Positions 1 to 5,765 of a stretch of DNA of 7,027 nt are shown here, piece by piece. Every line of letters begins with the position of its first letter. Position 1 is the first letter of the stretch. The notes below the pieces were generated by a model. The model was not told where the DNA came from and did not search any database. It was given only the letters and a program-made list of their open reading frames with translations. Origin of the DNA: Oscillospiraceae bacterium (lineage in GTDB: Bacteria; Bacillota; Clostridia; Oscillospirales; Ruminococcaceae); NCBI GenBank assembly GCA_017544185.1, contig JAFYEQ010000385.1, positions 1 to 7,027 of the forward strand, read 5' to 3'. Position numbers and translations under genes: made by a program.

Positions 1-1349
1 ATGCTCTGGCGAGATGGCAGGAGGTATATTCCGTAACGTCCTTCTTCGCGGGAGCTGCCGATGATATAGGATACTACGAGATGCGCTCCGTGATAGATGC
101 GGTGTACGGCAAGGGCGCTGCTGTGACCGACCTTGTGGGTGATGATACCAGGTGGCAGCAGGTGATGCAGCTCAATAAGGATCTGCCTGCGCCGCAGATA
201 AACTCAGTGCCGGGGTGGGCATCGGACAGCGACGAAGAGCATGATGCGGCACAGAAGGGCTTCCGCTTCATGGGCCAGCGCTTCTCCGTGGATGAGGCGT
301 GCTTTACGCAGCTGATATACCGTCAGGTGAAGGAGGACCCCGACAGGCCCGAGGATGAGCAGAAGAGAATGCTCCCTGATATGCTGGATGTGCCCGCTGC
401 TTTCGGGTCGGACACTGCTCTGGATATACTCACTCAACAGGGGAGCACGGATTATCCCAATTTCGACGAGCAGATGACCAAGGTGAGAGATACTGTGACG
501 AATGCTCCCTCCGATACATGGGAGAGCTCACTGTACTCCGCATGGCTGCATACCCTGTCACCTATATTGGATGTCAAGGACGAGAGCTATCCGCCCTTCA
601 TGCGCACCGATGCATGGCGGCGCAAGTCCCTCATGAGCTTCGGAGGCAGCTACACCGAGCTCAAGCATGATACCATACTCTACTCGAAGCAGGTCATGGG
701 CGAGATGGGCGGCGGTGAGCTCGAGGAATACGACGACAGAGGTTATGTAGAGCCCGAGCCGTTGGTATACAGCCGTCTGCAGAAGCTGGTAGCGGCTACA
801 TCCTCCGGTCTGGATGGCTTCGGTATGCTGTCGGAAAAGGACAAGGAGGAGCTGGGGATACTCTCTGAGCTGGCAGGAAGACTGCAGACGATAGCTCGCA
901 AGGAGCTGACAGGAGAGCTGCCCACAGATGATGAGTTCGAGCTGATACGCACCTATGGCGGACAGTTGGAGCATTTCTGGCTCAATATAATGGACGAGCG
1001 GTATCCCGACGAGGACTGGCACAGTACACAAGAGCATCCTGCCGCTATCGTGGCGGATATCGCCACCGATCCCAACGGTCGGTGTCTGGAGGTCGGAACA
1101 GGCAGTCCCATGACCATATACGTGTTGGTGGAGGTCGACGGCCAGCTCAAGCTCGCTACGGGCGTGACATATTCCTTCTATGAGTTCACACAGCCCGTCT
1201 CCGAACGTCTTACCGATAAGGAATGGCGACGCAAGATAGGTATCGACCGTTCGAACGATGCAGGCGAATATACCGGCGATGAGCAGATAGACAAGAGCAT
1301 CACCTACCCTTGGTGGTACTCGGATCTGGTATTCGGTGAACGTTATTGA
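1..1349 (+). CDS. DUF3160 family protein, C-terminal part (5' end off the window)
   Basis: The reading frame is open from base 3 with no stop, so the gene begins upstream of the window; the ATG at 81 is only an internal Met. About 448 codons are visible. The protein matches the DUF3160 family as I know it: FRFMGQRFSVDE, then a leucine-rich stretch with LPDMLDVPAAFGS, YPNF, SSLYSAWLHTLSPIL, PPFMRTDAWRRKSL, the hallmark YTELKHDTILYSKQ, GYVEPEPLVYSRL, and near the end a beta-rich part with VEVGTG-like LEVGTGSPMTIYVLVEVDG and YSFYEFTQPVSERLTDKEWR. Members are usually about 700-800 residues and often exported, so roughly the N-terminal 300 or more residues are missing here. The biochemical function of the family is unknown. 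The end overlaps the next gene by 14 bases, which suggests cotranscription and coupled translation. In the visible part no signal peptide can be judged. Confidence 0.9.
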   Translation, partial: ALARWQEVYSVTSFFAGAADDIGYYEMRSVIDAVYGKGAAVTDLVGDDTRWQQVMQLNKDLPAPQINSVPGWASDSDEEHDAAQKGFRFMGQRFSVDEACFTQLIYRQVKEDPDRPEDEQKRMLPDMLDVPAAFGSDTALDILTQQGSTDYPNFDEQMTKVRDTVTNAPSDTWESSLYSAWLHTLSPILDVKDESYPPFMRTDAWRRKSLMSFGGSYTELKHDTILYSKQVMGEMGGGELEEYDDRGYVEPEPLVYSRLQKLVAATSSGLDGFGMLSEKDKEELGILSELAGRLQTIARKELTGELPTDDEFELIRTYGGQLEHFWLNIMDERYPDEDWHSTQEHPAAIVADIATDPNGRCLEVGTGSPMTIYVLVEVDGQLKLATGVTYSFYEFTQPVSERLTDKEWRRKIGIDRSNDAGEYTGDEQIDKSITYPWWYSDLVFGERY

Positions 1350-1884
1350 CCGTATGGTCCTGTCGGTGGCAGCGGCGATGCTCTTAGGCGGCGTGATGAC
1401 GCACCGTGATGCGCTTCGCTGCGATATACCCGACTGGGCGGTCATGGAGGATATGCATACTTCCCGCACTATGGACGGCGAGACGGTGACGGTGGATCTG
1501 CATGAGGGGATACTCAGTATATCCTCCCCCGATATGAGCTATACCTCTGATGATGAGCAGTTCGTAGCGGGATGCATATTCGCGGATATCGACCACGACG
1601 GCAGTGACGACGTGATGCTGCATGTATGGAAGAAGGGCAGCTACGGAGATCATCATCCCTTTTGGGAGGATGACGACAAGACGCTTTTCTCCGAGCATCT
1701 GTTCATATACCACTGGGACAGGACAAGGGAAAGCAGGCTCCGCGCCATATGGATGTCATCCTCCATGCCCGTGACGGGGGAGGACGTGTCCGTCGGAGAT
1801 GACGGTGTAGTGACCATCATGTCCACGGACGGCAGTATATCCCGATGGTGCTGGGAGCACTGGGGACTGGTCCGTATCGGCTGA
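1336..1884 (+). CDS. Small exported or membrane-anchored protein with a VCBS-like DxDxDG loop
   Basis: A 182-residue protein of unknown function. The frame is open only from 1291, and the GTG at 1336 or the ATG at 1354 are the plausible starts; neither has a good Shine-Dalgarno site, so translation is probably coupled to the overlapping upstream DUF3160 gene. Residues 7-21 are hydrophobic (MVLSVAAAMLLGGVM) and could be a signal peptide or anchor; there is no lipobox. Residues 84-92 read DIDHDGSDD, the DxDxDGxxD calcium-binding loop typical of VCBS/FG-GAP and dockerin-like repeats, here in a FADIDHDGSDDVMLHVW context. After it come aromatic-rich segments (HLFIYHWDR, RWCWEHWGLVRI) that look like propeller-type beta strands. 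Only one loop is present, so it is not a full beta-propeller. Its neighbour suggests a joint role at the cell surface, but that is inference. I do not recognise the family. Confidence 0.75.
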   Translation: MNVIDRMVLSVAAAMLLGGVMTHRDALRCDIPDWAVMEDMHTSRTMDGETVTVDLHEGILSISSPDMSYTSDDEQFVAGCIFADIDHDGSDDVMLHVWKKGSYGDHHPFWEDDDKTLFSEHLFIYHWDRTRESRLRAIWMSSSMPVTGEDVSVGDDGVVTIMSTDGSISRWCWEHWGLVRIG

Positions 1885-1917
1885 GAACAGGATCTTGATA
1901 TATACGCACAGTGATAC

Positions 1918-1946
1918 TTGACATAAGGCTATAAATAGTGTACAAT
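1918..1946 (+). promoter_or_regulatory. Sigma-A promoter of the asparagine-synthetase-like operon
   Basis: TTGACA at 1918-1923 and TACAAT at 1941-1946 are separated by exactly 17 bases, a near-perfect housekeeping promoter. Transcription would start near 1953, leaving a short leader of about 37 bases with no room for a T-box or riboswitch. A second TTGACA at 1949-1954 has no matching -10 element. The promoter lies in the 105-base gap after the upstream gene pair, which shows no terminator, so some read-through is possible. Confidence 0.85.
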
Positions 1947-1979
1947 AGTTGACAACGGATAGATACTTTCGACCAGATC

Positions 1980-1986
1980 GGAGGAG
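1980..1986 (+). promoter_or_regulatory. Ribosome binding site fixing the start at 1990
   Basis: GGAGGAG lies 3 bases before the ATG at 1990 (5 bases counting from GGAGG). With the in-frame TAG at 1960 and the promoter just upstream, it shows that the short N-terminus of the asparagine-synthetase-like protein is real and not a misplaced start. Confidence 0.85.
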
Positions 1987-1989
1987 CAT

Positions 1990-3519
1990 ATGGAACTTAA
2001 GACATACAGGGGACATATACGAAACTTTGCAGCGCTCTGCGATGAGCTGGGCATAGACAAGACGCTCTCCCGCGAGGAGCGTGAGAAGGCCATACTTTTG
2101 AAAGGCTTTGAGAGATGGGGCGCAGAGTTGCCCGATCATATATACGGTATGTTCGCCTTTGCCATCGAGCAGGACGGCAAGATCACGGCATTCCGCGACC
2201 AGTTCGGGACGAAGCCCTTCTACTACTATATCACCGCATCGGGGGAGCTCCTGTACGGCACGATGATACGCGACATCATGGCTAAGGACGGCTTTGTCAA
2301 GGAGCTGGACATGACGCAGCTGCAGATATACCTGAGCCTTACATATCCCGCAGGCGAAGATACGTTCTTCAAGGGTGTGAAGAAGCTCATGCCCGGGCAT
2401 ATGCTGGAATTCGAGAACGGCGAGCTGAAGATCACCCGCTACTGGCATCCCACCTATGCTCCCGACGAGAGCAAGGCGGTATGGGAATGGGCGGATGAGA
2501 TACATAGTACCCTTCTGGAGATAATGAAGGAAGTCAAGACCGACGACGAGAGCGCAGACTGCTTCCTGTCGGGAGGCGTGGACTCCTCCTATGTGCTGGC
2601 GGTATCCGATGCGAAACGCGCCGATTCCTGCGGATATGATGAGGAGAGGTTCGATGAGTCCCGCATAGCGGCGAAGACGGCTGAGATACTGGGCGTTGAG
2701 CACTGCGTGGCAAAGATGGTGCCCGATGTGTTCTTTGAGGGCGTCCCCTACGTTATGTACAATATGGAGCTCCCTCTGGGCGATGCCTCTGCTATAGTAT
2801 TCACCATGGGATGCATAGAAGCTGCAAAGCATACCAAGCTGTGCTATTCGGGCGAGGGCTCTGATGAGTTCTTCGGCGGATACAATATCTACCGCAATGC
2901 GGAGCGCTACGGCGACGATCTTCCCAACTTCTATGTGGGAAATACCAACATCATGAAGGAGGAGGAGAAGCAGCGCCTGCTCAGGCACTACGATCCTTCC
3001 GTGCGCCCGATAGATCTGGTGAAGAAGATATACGAGGAGAACGAGGGCTCAGATCCTCTGACCAGGATGGCAGACGTGGACATACAGCTCTGGCTGGAGG
3101 GCGACATATACCTCAACGTGGACAAGATGTCCGCCGTGGCAGGTCTGGAGATACGTATGCCGCTCACCGACCGCAGGATCTTCGACATCGCGTCACGCAT
3201 ACCCTCACGCTACAAGGTGACTGCAGACCAGAACAAGGTAGCCTTCCGCATGGCGGCTGCCAAGGTGCTCCCCGAGGAGATCGCATACCGCAAGAAGCTG
3301 GGCTTTATCGTGCCCATAAGGATATGGCTCGCCGACGAGCGCTACAATTCCGATGTGCGCCGTCTGCTCACATCCCCCATAGCAGGGCAGTTCTTTAATA
3401 TGGATGAGATAGCTGCCATATACAAGGAGTATGTGGGGGGCAACTCCGACCTTTGGCGCAAGATATGGACCATATATACCTTCCTGGTATGGTATGAGGA
3501 ATATTTCGTAAAACGGTGA
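1990..3519 (+). CDS. asnB: Asparagine-synthetase-like protein with a truncated glutaminase domain
   Basis: A 509-residue AsnB-family protein. The ATP-pyrophosphatase (synthetase) half is complete: PP-loop LSGGVDSS at 193-200, YSGEGSDEFFGGY at 286-298, DKMSAVAGLEIRMPLTD at 378-394 and YRKKLGFIVPI at 433-443. It would adenylate the aspartate side chain with ATP and amidate it. The N-terminal class II glutamine amidotransferase half is not complete. Normal AsnB begins Met-Cys, with the Cys as nucleophile, and has NGEIYN about 75 residues in. Here the protein starts near that point, with RGHIRN at 7-12 in its place, and keeps only the end of the domain (GMFAFAI at 53-59, RDQFGTKPFYYY at 69-80). 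The nucleophile and the usual Asn and Glu of NGEIYN are absent, so it probably uses free ammonia or a partner amidotransferase; that is inference. Promoter, ribosome site and upstream stop support this start. The stop overlaps the next gene's GTG. Another amidating ligase activity is possible. Confidence 0.88.
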   Translation: MELKTYRGHIRNFAALCDELGIDKTLSREEREKAILLKGFERWGAELPDHIYGMFAFAIEQDGKITAFRDQFGTKPFYYYITASGELLYGTMIRDIMAKDGFVKELDMTQLQIYLSLTYPAGEDTFFKGVKKLMPGHMLEFENGELKITRYWHPTYAPDESKAVWEWADEIHSTLLEIMKEVKTDDESADCFLSGGVDSSYVLAVSDAKRADSCGYDEERFDESRIAAKTAEILGVEHCVAKMVPDVFFEGVPYVMYNMELPLGDASAIVFTMGCIEAAKHTKLCYSGEGSDEFFGGYNIYRNAERYGDDLPNFYVGNTNIMKEEEKQRLLRHYDPSVRPIDLVKKIYEENEGSDPLTRMADVDIQLWLEGDIYLNVDKMSAVAGLEIRMPLTDRRIFDIASRIPSRYKVTADQNKVAFRMAAAKVLPEEIAYRKKLGFIVPIRIWLADERYNSDVRRLLTSPIAGQFFNMDEIAAIYKEYVGGNSDLWRKIWTIYTFLVWYEEYFVKR

Positions 3520-3986
3520 TAGATAAGATGGTAGTACAGATACACGACCCCGATACAAAAAGAGCCATCGCCCGCAGCATACTAGAGGAGCTGCGGGACT
3601 GGTTCGCGATAGATGAGAACAGAGAGAAGTATATCCGCGACAGTGCTGGATGGATCTTTCTTGCTGCAAAGGAGGACGAACGGTACGTGGGCTTCCTATG
3701 CCTGAAGGAGACGGGACAGGATACCGCTGAGGTGGCTGTCATGGGCGTGGCTCCCGACAGGCATCGCTGCGGCGTAGGCAGACAGCTCATGGACAAGGCC
3801 AAGGAGACCGCCGCTGCTGCGGGATATTCCTTCCTGCAGGTCAAGACCGTCCGGATGGGAAAGTATCCCGACTACGACAGGACGAACATGTTCTACAAGA
3901 GCATGGGCTTCAAGGAATTTGAGGTGATACCTGTCCTGTGGGGCGAGGACGATCCCTGTCAGATATATGTGATGTACCTGAAATGA
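3516..3986 (+). CDS. GNAT family N-acetyltransferase
   Basis: A 156-residue single-domain GNAT enzyme that would move an acetyl group from acetyl-CoA to an amine of unknown identity. The CoA-binding motif A is clear: VMGVAPDRHR at 75-84 followed by RCGVGRQLMDKA, which carries the Arg/Gln-x-x-Gly-x-Gly/Ala pyrophosphate loop at 84-89. The later NMFYKSMGF at 124-132 is the usual C-terminal GNAT motif. The opening LEELRDWFAID and closing LWGEDDPCQIYVMYL match a GNAT subgroup common in Firmicutes. The GTG start at 3516 overlaps the stop of the preceding gene (GTGA), which indicates translational coupling; an ATG at 3528, four codons later, is the alternative start. Neither has a strong ribosome site. 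It shares the promoter at 1918 and ends at the terminator at 3989. Confidence 0.9.
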   Translation: MIDKMVVQIHDPDTKRAIARSILEELRDWFAIDENREKYIRDSAGWIFLAAKEDERYVGFLCLKETGQDTAEVAVMGVAPDRHRCGVGRQLMDKAKETAAAAGYSFLQVKTVRMGKYPDYDRTNMFYKSMGFKEFEVIPVLWGEDDPCQIYVMYLK

Positions 3987-3988
3987 TG

Positions 3989-4013
3989 AAAGCTGTCCGA
4001 AAGGGCAGCTTTT
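3989..4013 (+). terminator. Rho-independent terminator of the AsnB-like/GNAT operon
   Basis: AAAGCTGTCC (3989-3998) pairs over 10 bp, with one G-U, with GGGCAGCTTT (4003-4012) around a GAAA tetraloop, followed by a short T run and a T-rich tail. It starts 2 bases after the stop codon. Because the arms carry A and T runs it may also stop transcripts coming from the convergent kinase gene. Confidence 0.85.
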
Positions 4014-4056
4014 GCGGTCTTATACGTGATGATGAGCGGGAGCGGTCTCTATCTTG

Positions 4057-4878
4057 TCATTCACTGAACAGATAAGCATACTTTCGCCGTTGATGTCGTA
4101 ATATGATGCTCACACGGTCTGTTATCGACGGATCATACTCGGTCTTATCACTTAGGCTGCTGCAAAGATCTTGTATATCGTCGCTTGTAAAACCAAAATG
4201 CAGCTGCTGGCCGTAAACATCTTCAGCAGCTTCCAGCTGTCTGTCGAAGTTGCGGGATATCGTTTTGCTGCGGACATCGCCGATAAGGTCTAAAACATCT
4301 CCTGTGAGCGGATATTCCAGCTTTGTATCGGATAAAAGACAAGCTCCGTTATCGAATACAGGACACAAACGATAGTTCCCGTCCGCTTTAAGGATAACGG
4401 CTATATTGTGCATATGACGATCTTCGTTCAGGAATAGCGCATCTATCTCAAAGAGCCTACACAGGTATGGGCCGAAGTTCTTTATACCGGTGAGCTGAGA
4501 TATCTGGTCTGTCAGAAAATACAGCCGTTCTTTTTCATTATCTATCCGGAAGATGCTCGTATACAAGCTTTGCCCGTATTTAAGGAAGAACAGTCTTTCC
4601 AGCGTGATGAGCTGCTCTCCATCCTTTAGGAAATTTTTGCTGCAGCAGCCGTTGAAGTGTTGACCTTTATACACTACAGTTTCCGGCTCATAGCAGACAT
4701 ATCCCGATCTGTCGAGGGACGACATCGCAAGAAGAGAAGAGACTACACATTCTGCCAGTCCCTCATATCCCAGATAGTCGGCCTTGTACCAGTTGTCGCC
4801 ATGTCTCCACTTGAGCTGGTCCCCCTTGGAGGATCTGCGGTCATTTTCCCAAAGCTCGGATGCAGATAACTGTATCAT
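4057..4878 (-). CDS. HipA/CtkA-like Ser/Thr kinase, probable toxin of a toxin-antitoxin pair
   Basis: A 273-residue kinase of the HipA/CtkA group. Residues 16-23 (SSKGDQLK) fit the HipA Ser-x-x-Gly-x-Gln-x-Lys loop, placing Ser16 where HipA has its autophosphorylated Ser150. Lys32 (in WYKADYLGYE) and Glu43 are the likely ATP-site Lys and helix Glu. NEDRHMHN at 151-158 gives catalytic Asp153 and metal-binding Asn158, and PVFDNGACL at 173-181 gives the second metal Asp176, very close to the CtkA pattern. HipA has about 440 residues with some 140 before this loop; here only 15 precede it, so the N-terminal subdomain is missing. The ATG overlaps the end of the HTH gene by 4 bases (ATGA), with GAGGTGAT at 4885-4892 as ribosome site. 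HipA and HipT toxins phosphorylate aminoacyl-tRNA synthetases; the target here is unknown. No strong terminator of its own is seen before the convergent one. Codon use is more AT-rich than in neighbouring genes. Confidence 0.82.
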   Translation of the reverse strand: MIQLSASELWENDRRSSKGDQLKWRHGDNWYKADYLGYEGLAECVVSSLLAMSSLDRSGYVCYEPETVVYKGQHFNGCCSKNFLKDGEQLITLERLFFLKYGQSLYTSIFRIDNEKERLYFLTDQISQLTGIKNFGPYLCRLFEIDALFLNEDRHMHNIAVILKADGNYRLCPVFDNGACLLSDTKLEYPLTGDVLDLIGDVRSKTISRNFDRQLEAAEDVYGQQLHFGFTSDDIQDLCSSLSDKTEYDPSITDRVSIILRHQRRKYAYLFSE

Positions 4879-5399
4879 GACCTGATCACCTCTATCCTGT
4901 AAGGGTCCCCTTCTACGCGGCCTTCCGTCTTTTCTATGATCATCAGCGGGTCATAGAACGGGATATTCAGCTTCTGCAGCTCGATCTTGATCTTATCTCT
5001 GTCGGGCGGGAAGCATCTGGAGACAAGGAATTGCCGGTAAAGCTCATAACTCGGCTCCTCTACCAGCCCGAAAGCGCGGTCTTCCATCCTTGCGGCATAG
5101 TTTTTTATCTTTATCTTTTGAAGTCTGTCATCAACGTCGATCACAGTGCAAAGGATATTGTTTTTATAATACATGAGCCTGAGAGGCGTCTCTTGTACAG
5201 GGACTGCAAGACGCTCGGCTATATCAGGATCTAATACCAGTATACGGCAAAGAGCGACTGCCGGTCCGGTTATCTCTTTTTTGCCCTGTTCCCAGCGTGA
5301 TACTGTCTGCACAGAGACGCAGAGAAGTTCTGCAAATTTTTTTTGTGACAGGCCCAATGATCTTCTGACTGCCTTTATGTCTTCTGGATAAATGATCAT
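4875..5399 (-). CDS. HTH (XRE-type) regulator with extra C-terminal domain, probable antitoxin
   Basis: A 174-residue protein. Residues 7-53 form an XRE-type HTH: IKAVRRSLGLSQKKFAELL, then recognition helix VSVQTVSRWEQGKK, then PAVALCRIL. From about residue 72 to 172 follows a second domain (LRLMYYKNNILCTVIDVD, then FLVSRCFPPDRDKIKIELQKL, YDPLMIIEKTEG and DPYRIEVI). I recall this second domain next to HipA-like kinases in Firmicutes but know no structure for it. It is twice as long as a typical HipB (about 90 residues). As the first gene of a coupled pair with a kinase, it most likely binds and restrains the kinase and represses the shared promoter; this is inferred from gene order and the operators at 5414-5461. 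Start chosen by the perfect GAGGTGAT ribosome site. AT-rich codons (CAA AAA AAA TTT, TCA, TTG) set it apart from nearby genes. Confidence 0.85.
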   Translation of the reverse strand: MIIYPEDIKAVRRSLGLSQKKFAELLCVSVQTVSRWEQGKKEITGPAVALCRILVLDPDIAERLAVPVQETPLRLMYYKNNILCTVIDVDDRLQKIKIKNYAARMEDRAFGLVEEPSYELYRQFLVSRCFPPDRDKIKIELQKLNIPFYDPLMIIEKTEGRVEGDPYRIEVIRS

Positions 5400-5402
5400 A
5401 TC

Positions 5403-5410
5403 ATCACCTC
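5403..5410 (-). promoter_or_regulatory. Ribosome binding site of the HTH gene
   Basis: On the minus strand GAGGTGAT lies 3 bases before the ATG at 5399, with the GAGG core 7 bases away. The same octamer is reused at 4885-4892 before the kinase start, so both genes of the pair have matching ribosome sites. Confidence 0.85.
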
Positions 5411-5413
5411 AAG

Positions 5414-5461
5414 TACTCATATTAAGTATAATATCTATGATATTTGTACTTAATATGAGTA
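5414..5461. promoter_or_regulatory. Paired operators: perfect 15-bp inverted repeat over the HTH-kinase promoter
   Basis: TACTCATATTAAGTA (5414-5428) and its exact reverse complement TACTTAATATGAGTA (5447-5461) are separated by 18 bases. Each arm is itself an imperfect palindrome (TACT at one end, AGTA at the other; 10 of 15 positions symmetric), so each can bind one HTH dimer. The arm centres are 33 bp apart, about three helical turns, on the same DNA face. One arm overlaps the -10 element and the other lies just past the start of transcription. This is the layout expected for autorepression; the binding protein is inferred to be the adjacent HTH regulator. Confidence 0.8.
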
Positions 5462-5486
5462 TATCACATAAATACGGTGATGTCAA
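5458..5486 (-). promoter_or_regulatory. Sigma-A promoter of the HTH-kinase operon
   Basis: On the minus strand TTGACA (5486-5481) and TATACT (5463-5458) are separated by exactly 17 bases. Transcription would start near 5451. A second TATACT occurs 33 bases further on (5430-5425), at the same place relative to the second operator arm, but with only a weak -35 match (TTAAGT); it could be a minor second promoter. Confidence 0.85.
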
Positions 5487-5500
5487 TATTTTTTGATCGA

Positions 5501-5520
5501 AGCGGTGGGGGCAAGCCCCC
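5501..5520. repeat. Dispersed hairpin repeat, copy 1 of 2
   Basis: AGCGGTGGGGGCAAGCCCCC, identical over 20 bases to the copy at 6370-6389. GGGGG and CCCCC pair around a CAAG loop. Here it is enclosed by a second inverted repeat, TTGATCG at 5493-5499 and CGATCAA at 5520-5526, giving a bulged longer stem. It lies between the tRNA-Lys terminator and the HTH-kinase promoter. There is no T run after the stem in either direction that would make it a good terminator. Confidence 0.75.
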
Positions 5521-5550
5521 GATCAAGACCCAGATGCACTGCAGACAGGG

Positions 5551-5581
5551 AACAAAAAGGCTGCCCCGAAGGACAGCCTTT
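5551..5581 (-). terminator. Rho-independent terminator of tRNA-Lys
   Basis: On the minus strand AAAGGCTGTCC pairs over 11 bp, with one G-U, with GGGCAGCCTTT around a UUCG tetraloop, followed by a T run (bases 5554-5558 on the plus strand are A). The hairpin begins on the final A of the encoded CCA, so the tRNA has essentially no 3' trailer before the terminator stem. Confidence 0.9.
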
Positions 5582-5656
5582 GGTGAGCCATTGGGGATTT
5601 GAACCCCAGACCCCCTGATTAAAAGTCAGATGCTCTGCCGACTGAGCTAATGGCTC
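5581..5656 (-). tRNA. tRNA-Lys (anticodon UUU)
   Basis: A 76-base cloverleaf on the minus strand. The acceptor stem GAGCCAT pairs fully with ATGGCTC. The D arm is GCTC...GAGC. The anticodon stem TCTGA/TCAGG holds loop CTTTTAA, giving anticodon TTT at plus-strand bases 5621-5623, which reads Lys codons AAA and AAG. The T arm is TGGGG-TTCAAAT-CCCCA. The discriminator base is A and the terminal CCA is encoded (5583-5581). It has its own promoter and terminator and is a single-gene unit. Confidence 0.97.
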
Positions 5657-5675
5657 GCTCACCAAATACCATAAT

Positions 5676-5704
5676 ATTATACCACATCCGTATCTTGTTG
5701 TCAA
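5676..5704 (-). promoter_or_regulatory. Consensus sigma-A promoter of tRNA-Lys
   Basis: On the minus strand TTGACA (5704-5699) and TATAAT (5681-5676) are separated by exactly 17 bases, a perfect consensus. The start would be near 5669, giving a 5' leader of about 13 bases. An AT-rich stretch further upstream (about 5711-5740) might act as a distal UP element, but GC-rich bases directly before the -35 make this uncertain. Confidence 0.92.
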
Positions 5705-5743
5705 GGGCAGACATGATATTTAATATTTCGTTAATATTTTAGT

Positions 5744-5762
5744 GAGCAGTCATGAGCTGCTC
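5744..5762 (-). other. Weak hairpin downstream of the RimJ/RimL-type gene
   Basis: GAGCAG and CTGCTC form a 6-bp stem with a 7-base loop, starting 4 bases past the stop codon of the acetyltransferase gene. On the minus strand it is followed by ACTAAAATATT rather than a T run, so it is at best a weak terminator or a 3'-end stabilising stem. Confidence 0.4.
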
Positions 5763-5765
5763 CTG

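Noticed and set aside
81..83. ATG at 81 as the start of the DUF3160 gene
   Set aside because: The frame is open to the left edge with fitting sequence before it, and the visible protein is only the C-terminal part of the family.
558..1469. Open reading frame of 303 codons on the minus strand, antisense to the DUF3160 gene
   Set aside because: Same cause: codon use of the sense gene leaves few antisense stops. The translation resembles no family and the sense frame shows strong DUF3160 motifs.
1949..1954. Second TTGACA as an additional -35 element
   Set aside because: No -10-like sequence lies 16-18 bases downstream.
1756..2988. Open reading frame of 410 codons on the minus strand, antisense to the AsnB-like gene
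   Set aside because: It lies wholly opposite genes with clear family motifs, promoter and ribosome site. Its protein has no recognisable motif, and it arises because the sense genes rarely use TTA, CTA and TCA codons.
3205..3844. Overlapping minus-strand frames of 149 and 154 codons opposite the end of the AsnB-like gene and the GNAT gene
   Set aside because: The plus-strand genes carry conserved catalytic and CoA-binding motifs; the antisense translations do not look like proteins.
5493..5526. GC-rich hairpin as a terminator or CRISPR-like repeat
   Set aside because: There is no T run in either reading direction and only two copies in the window without regular spacers.
5483..5704. Minus-strand frame of 73 codons across the tRNA
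   Set aside because: It reads through tRNA-Lys, its promoter and its terminator and is therefore not a gene.
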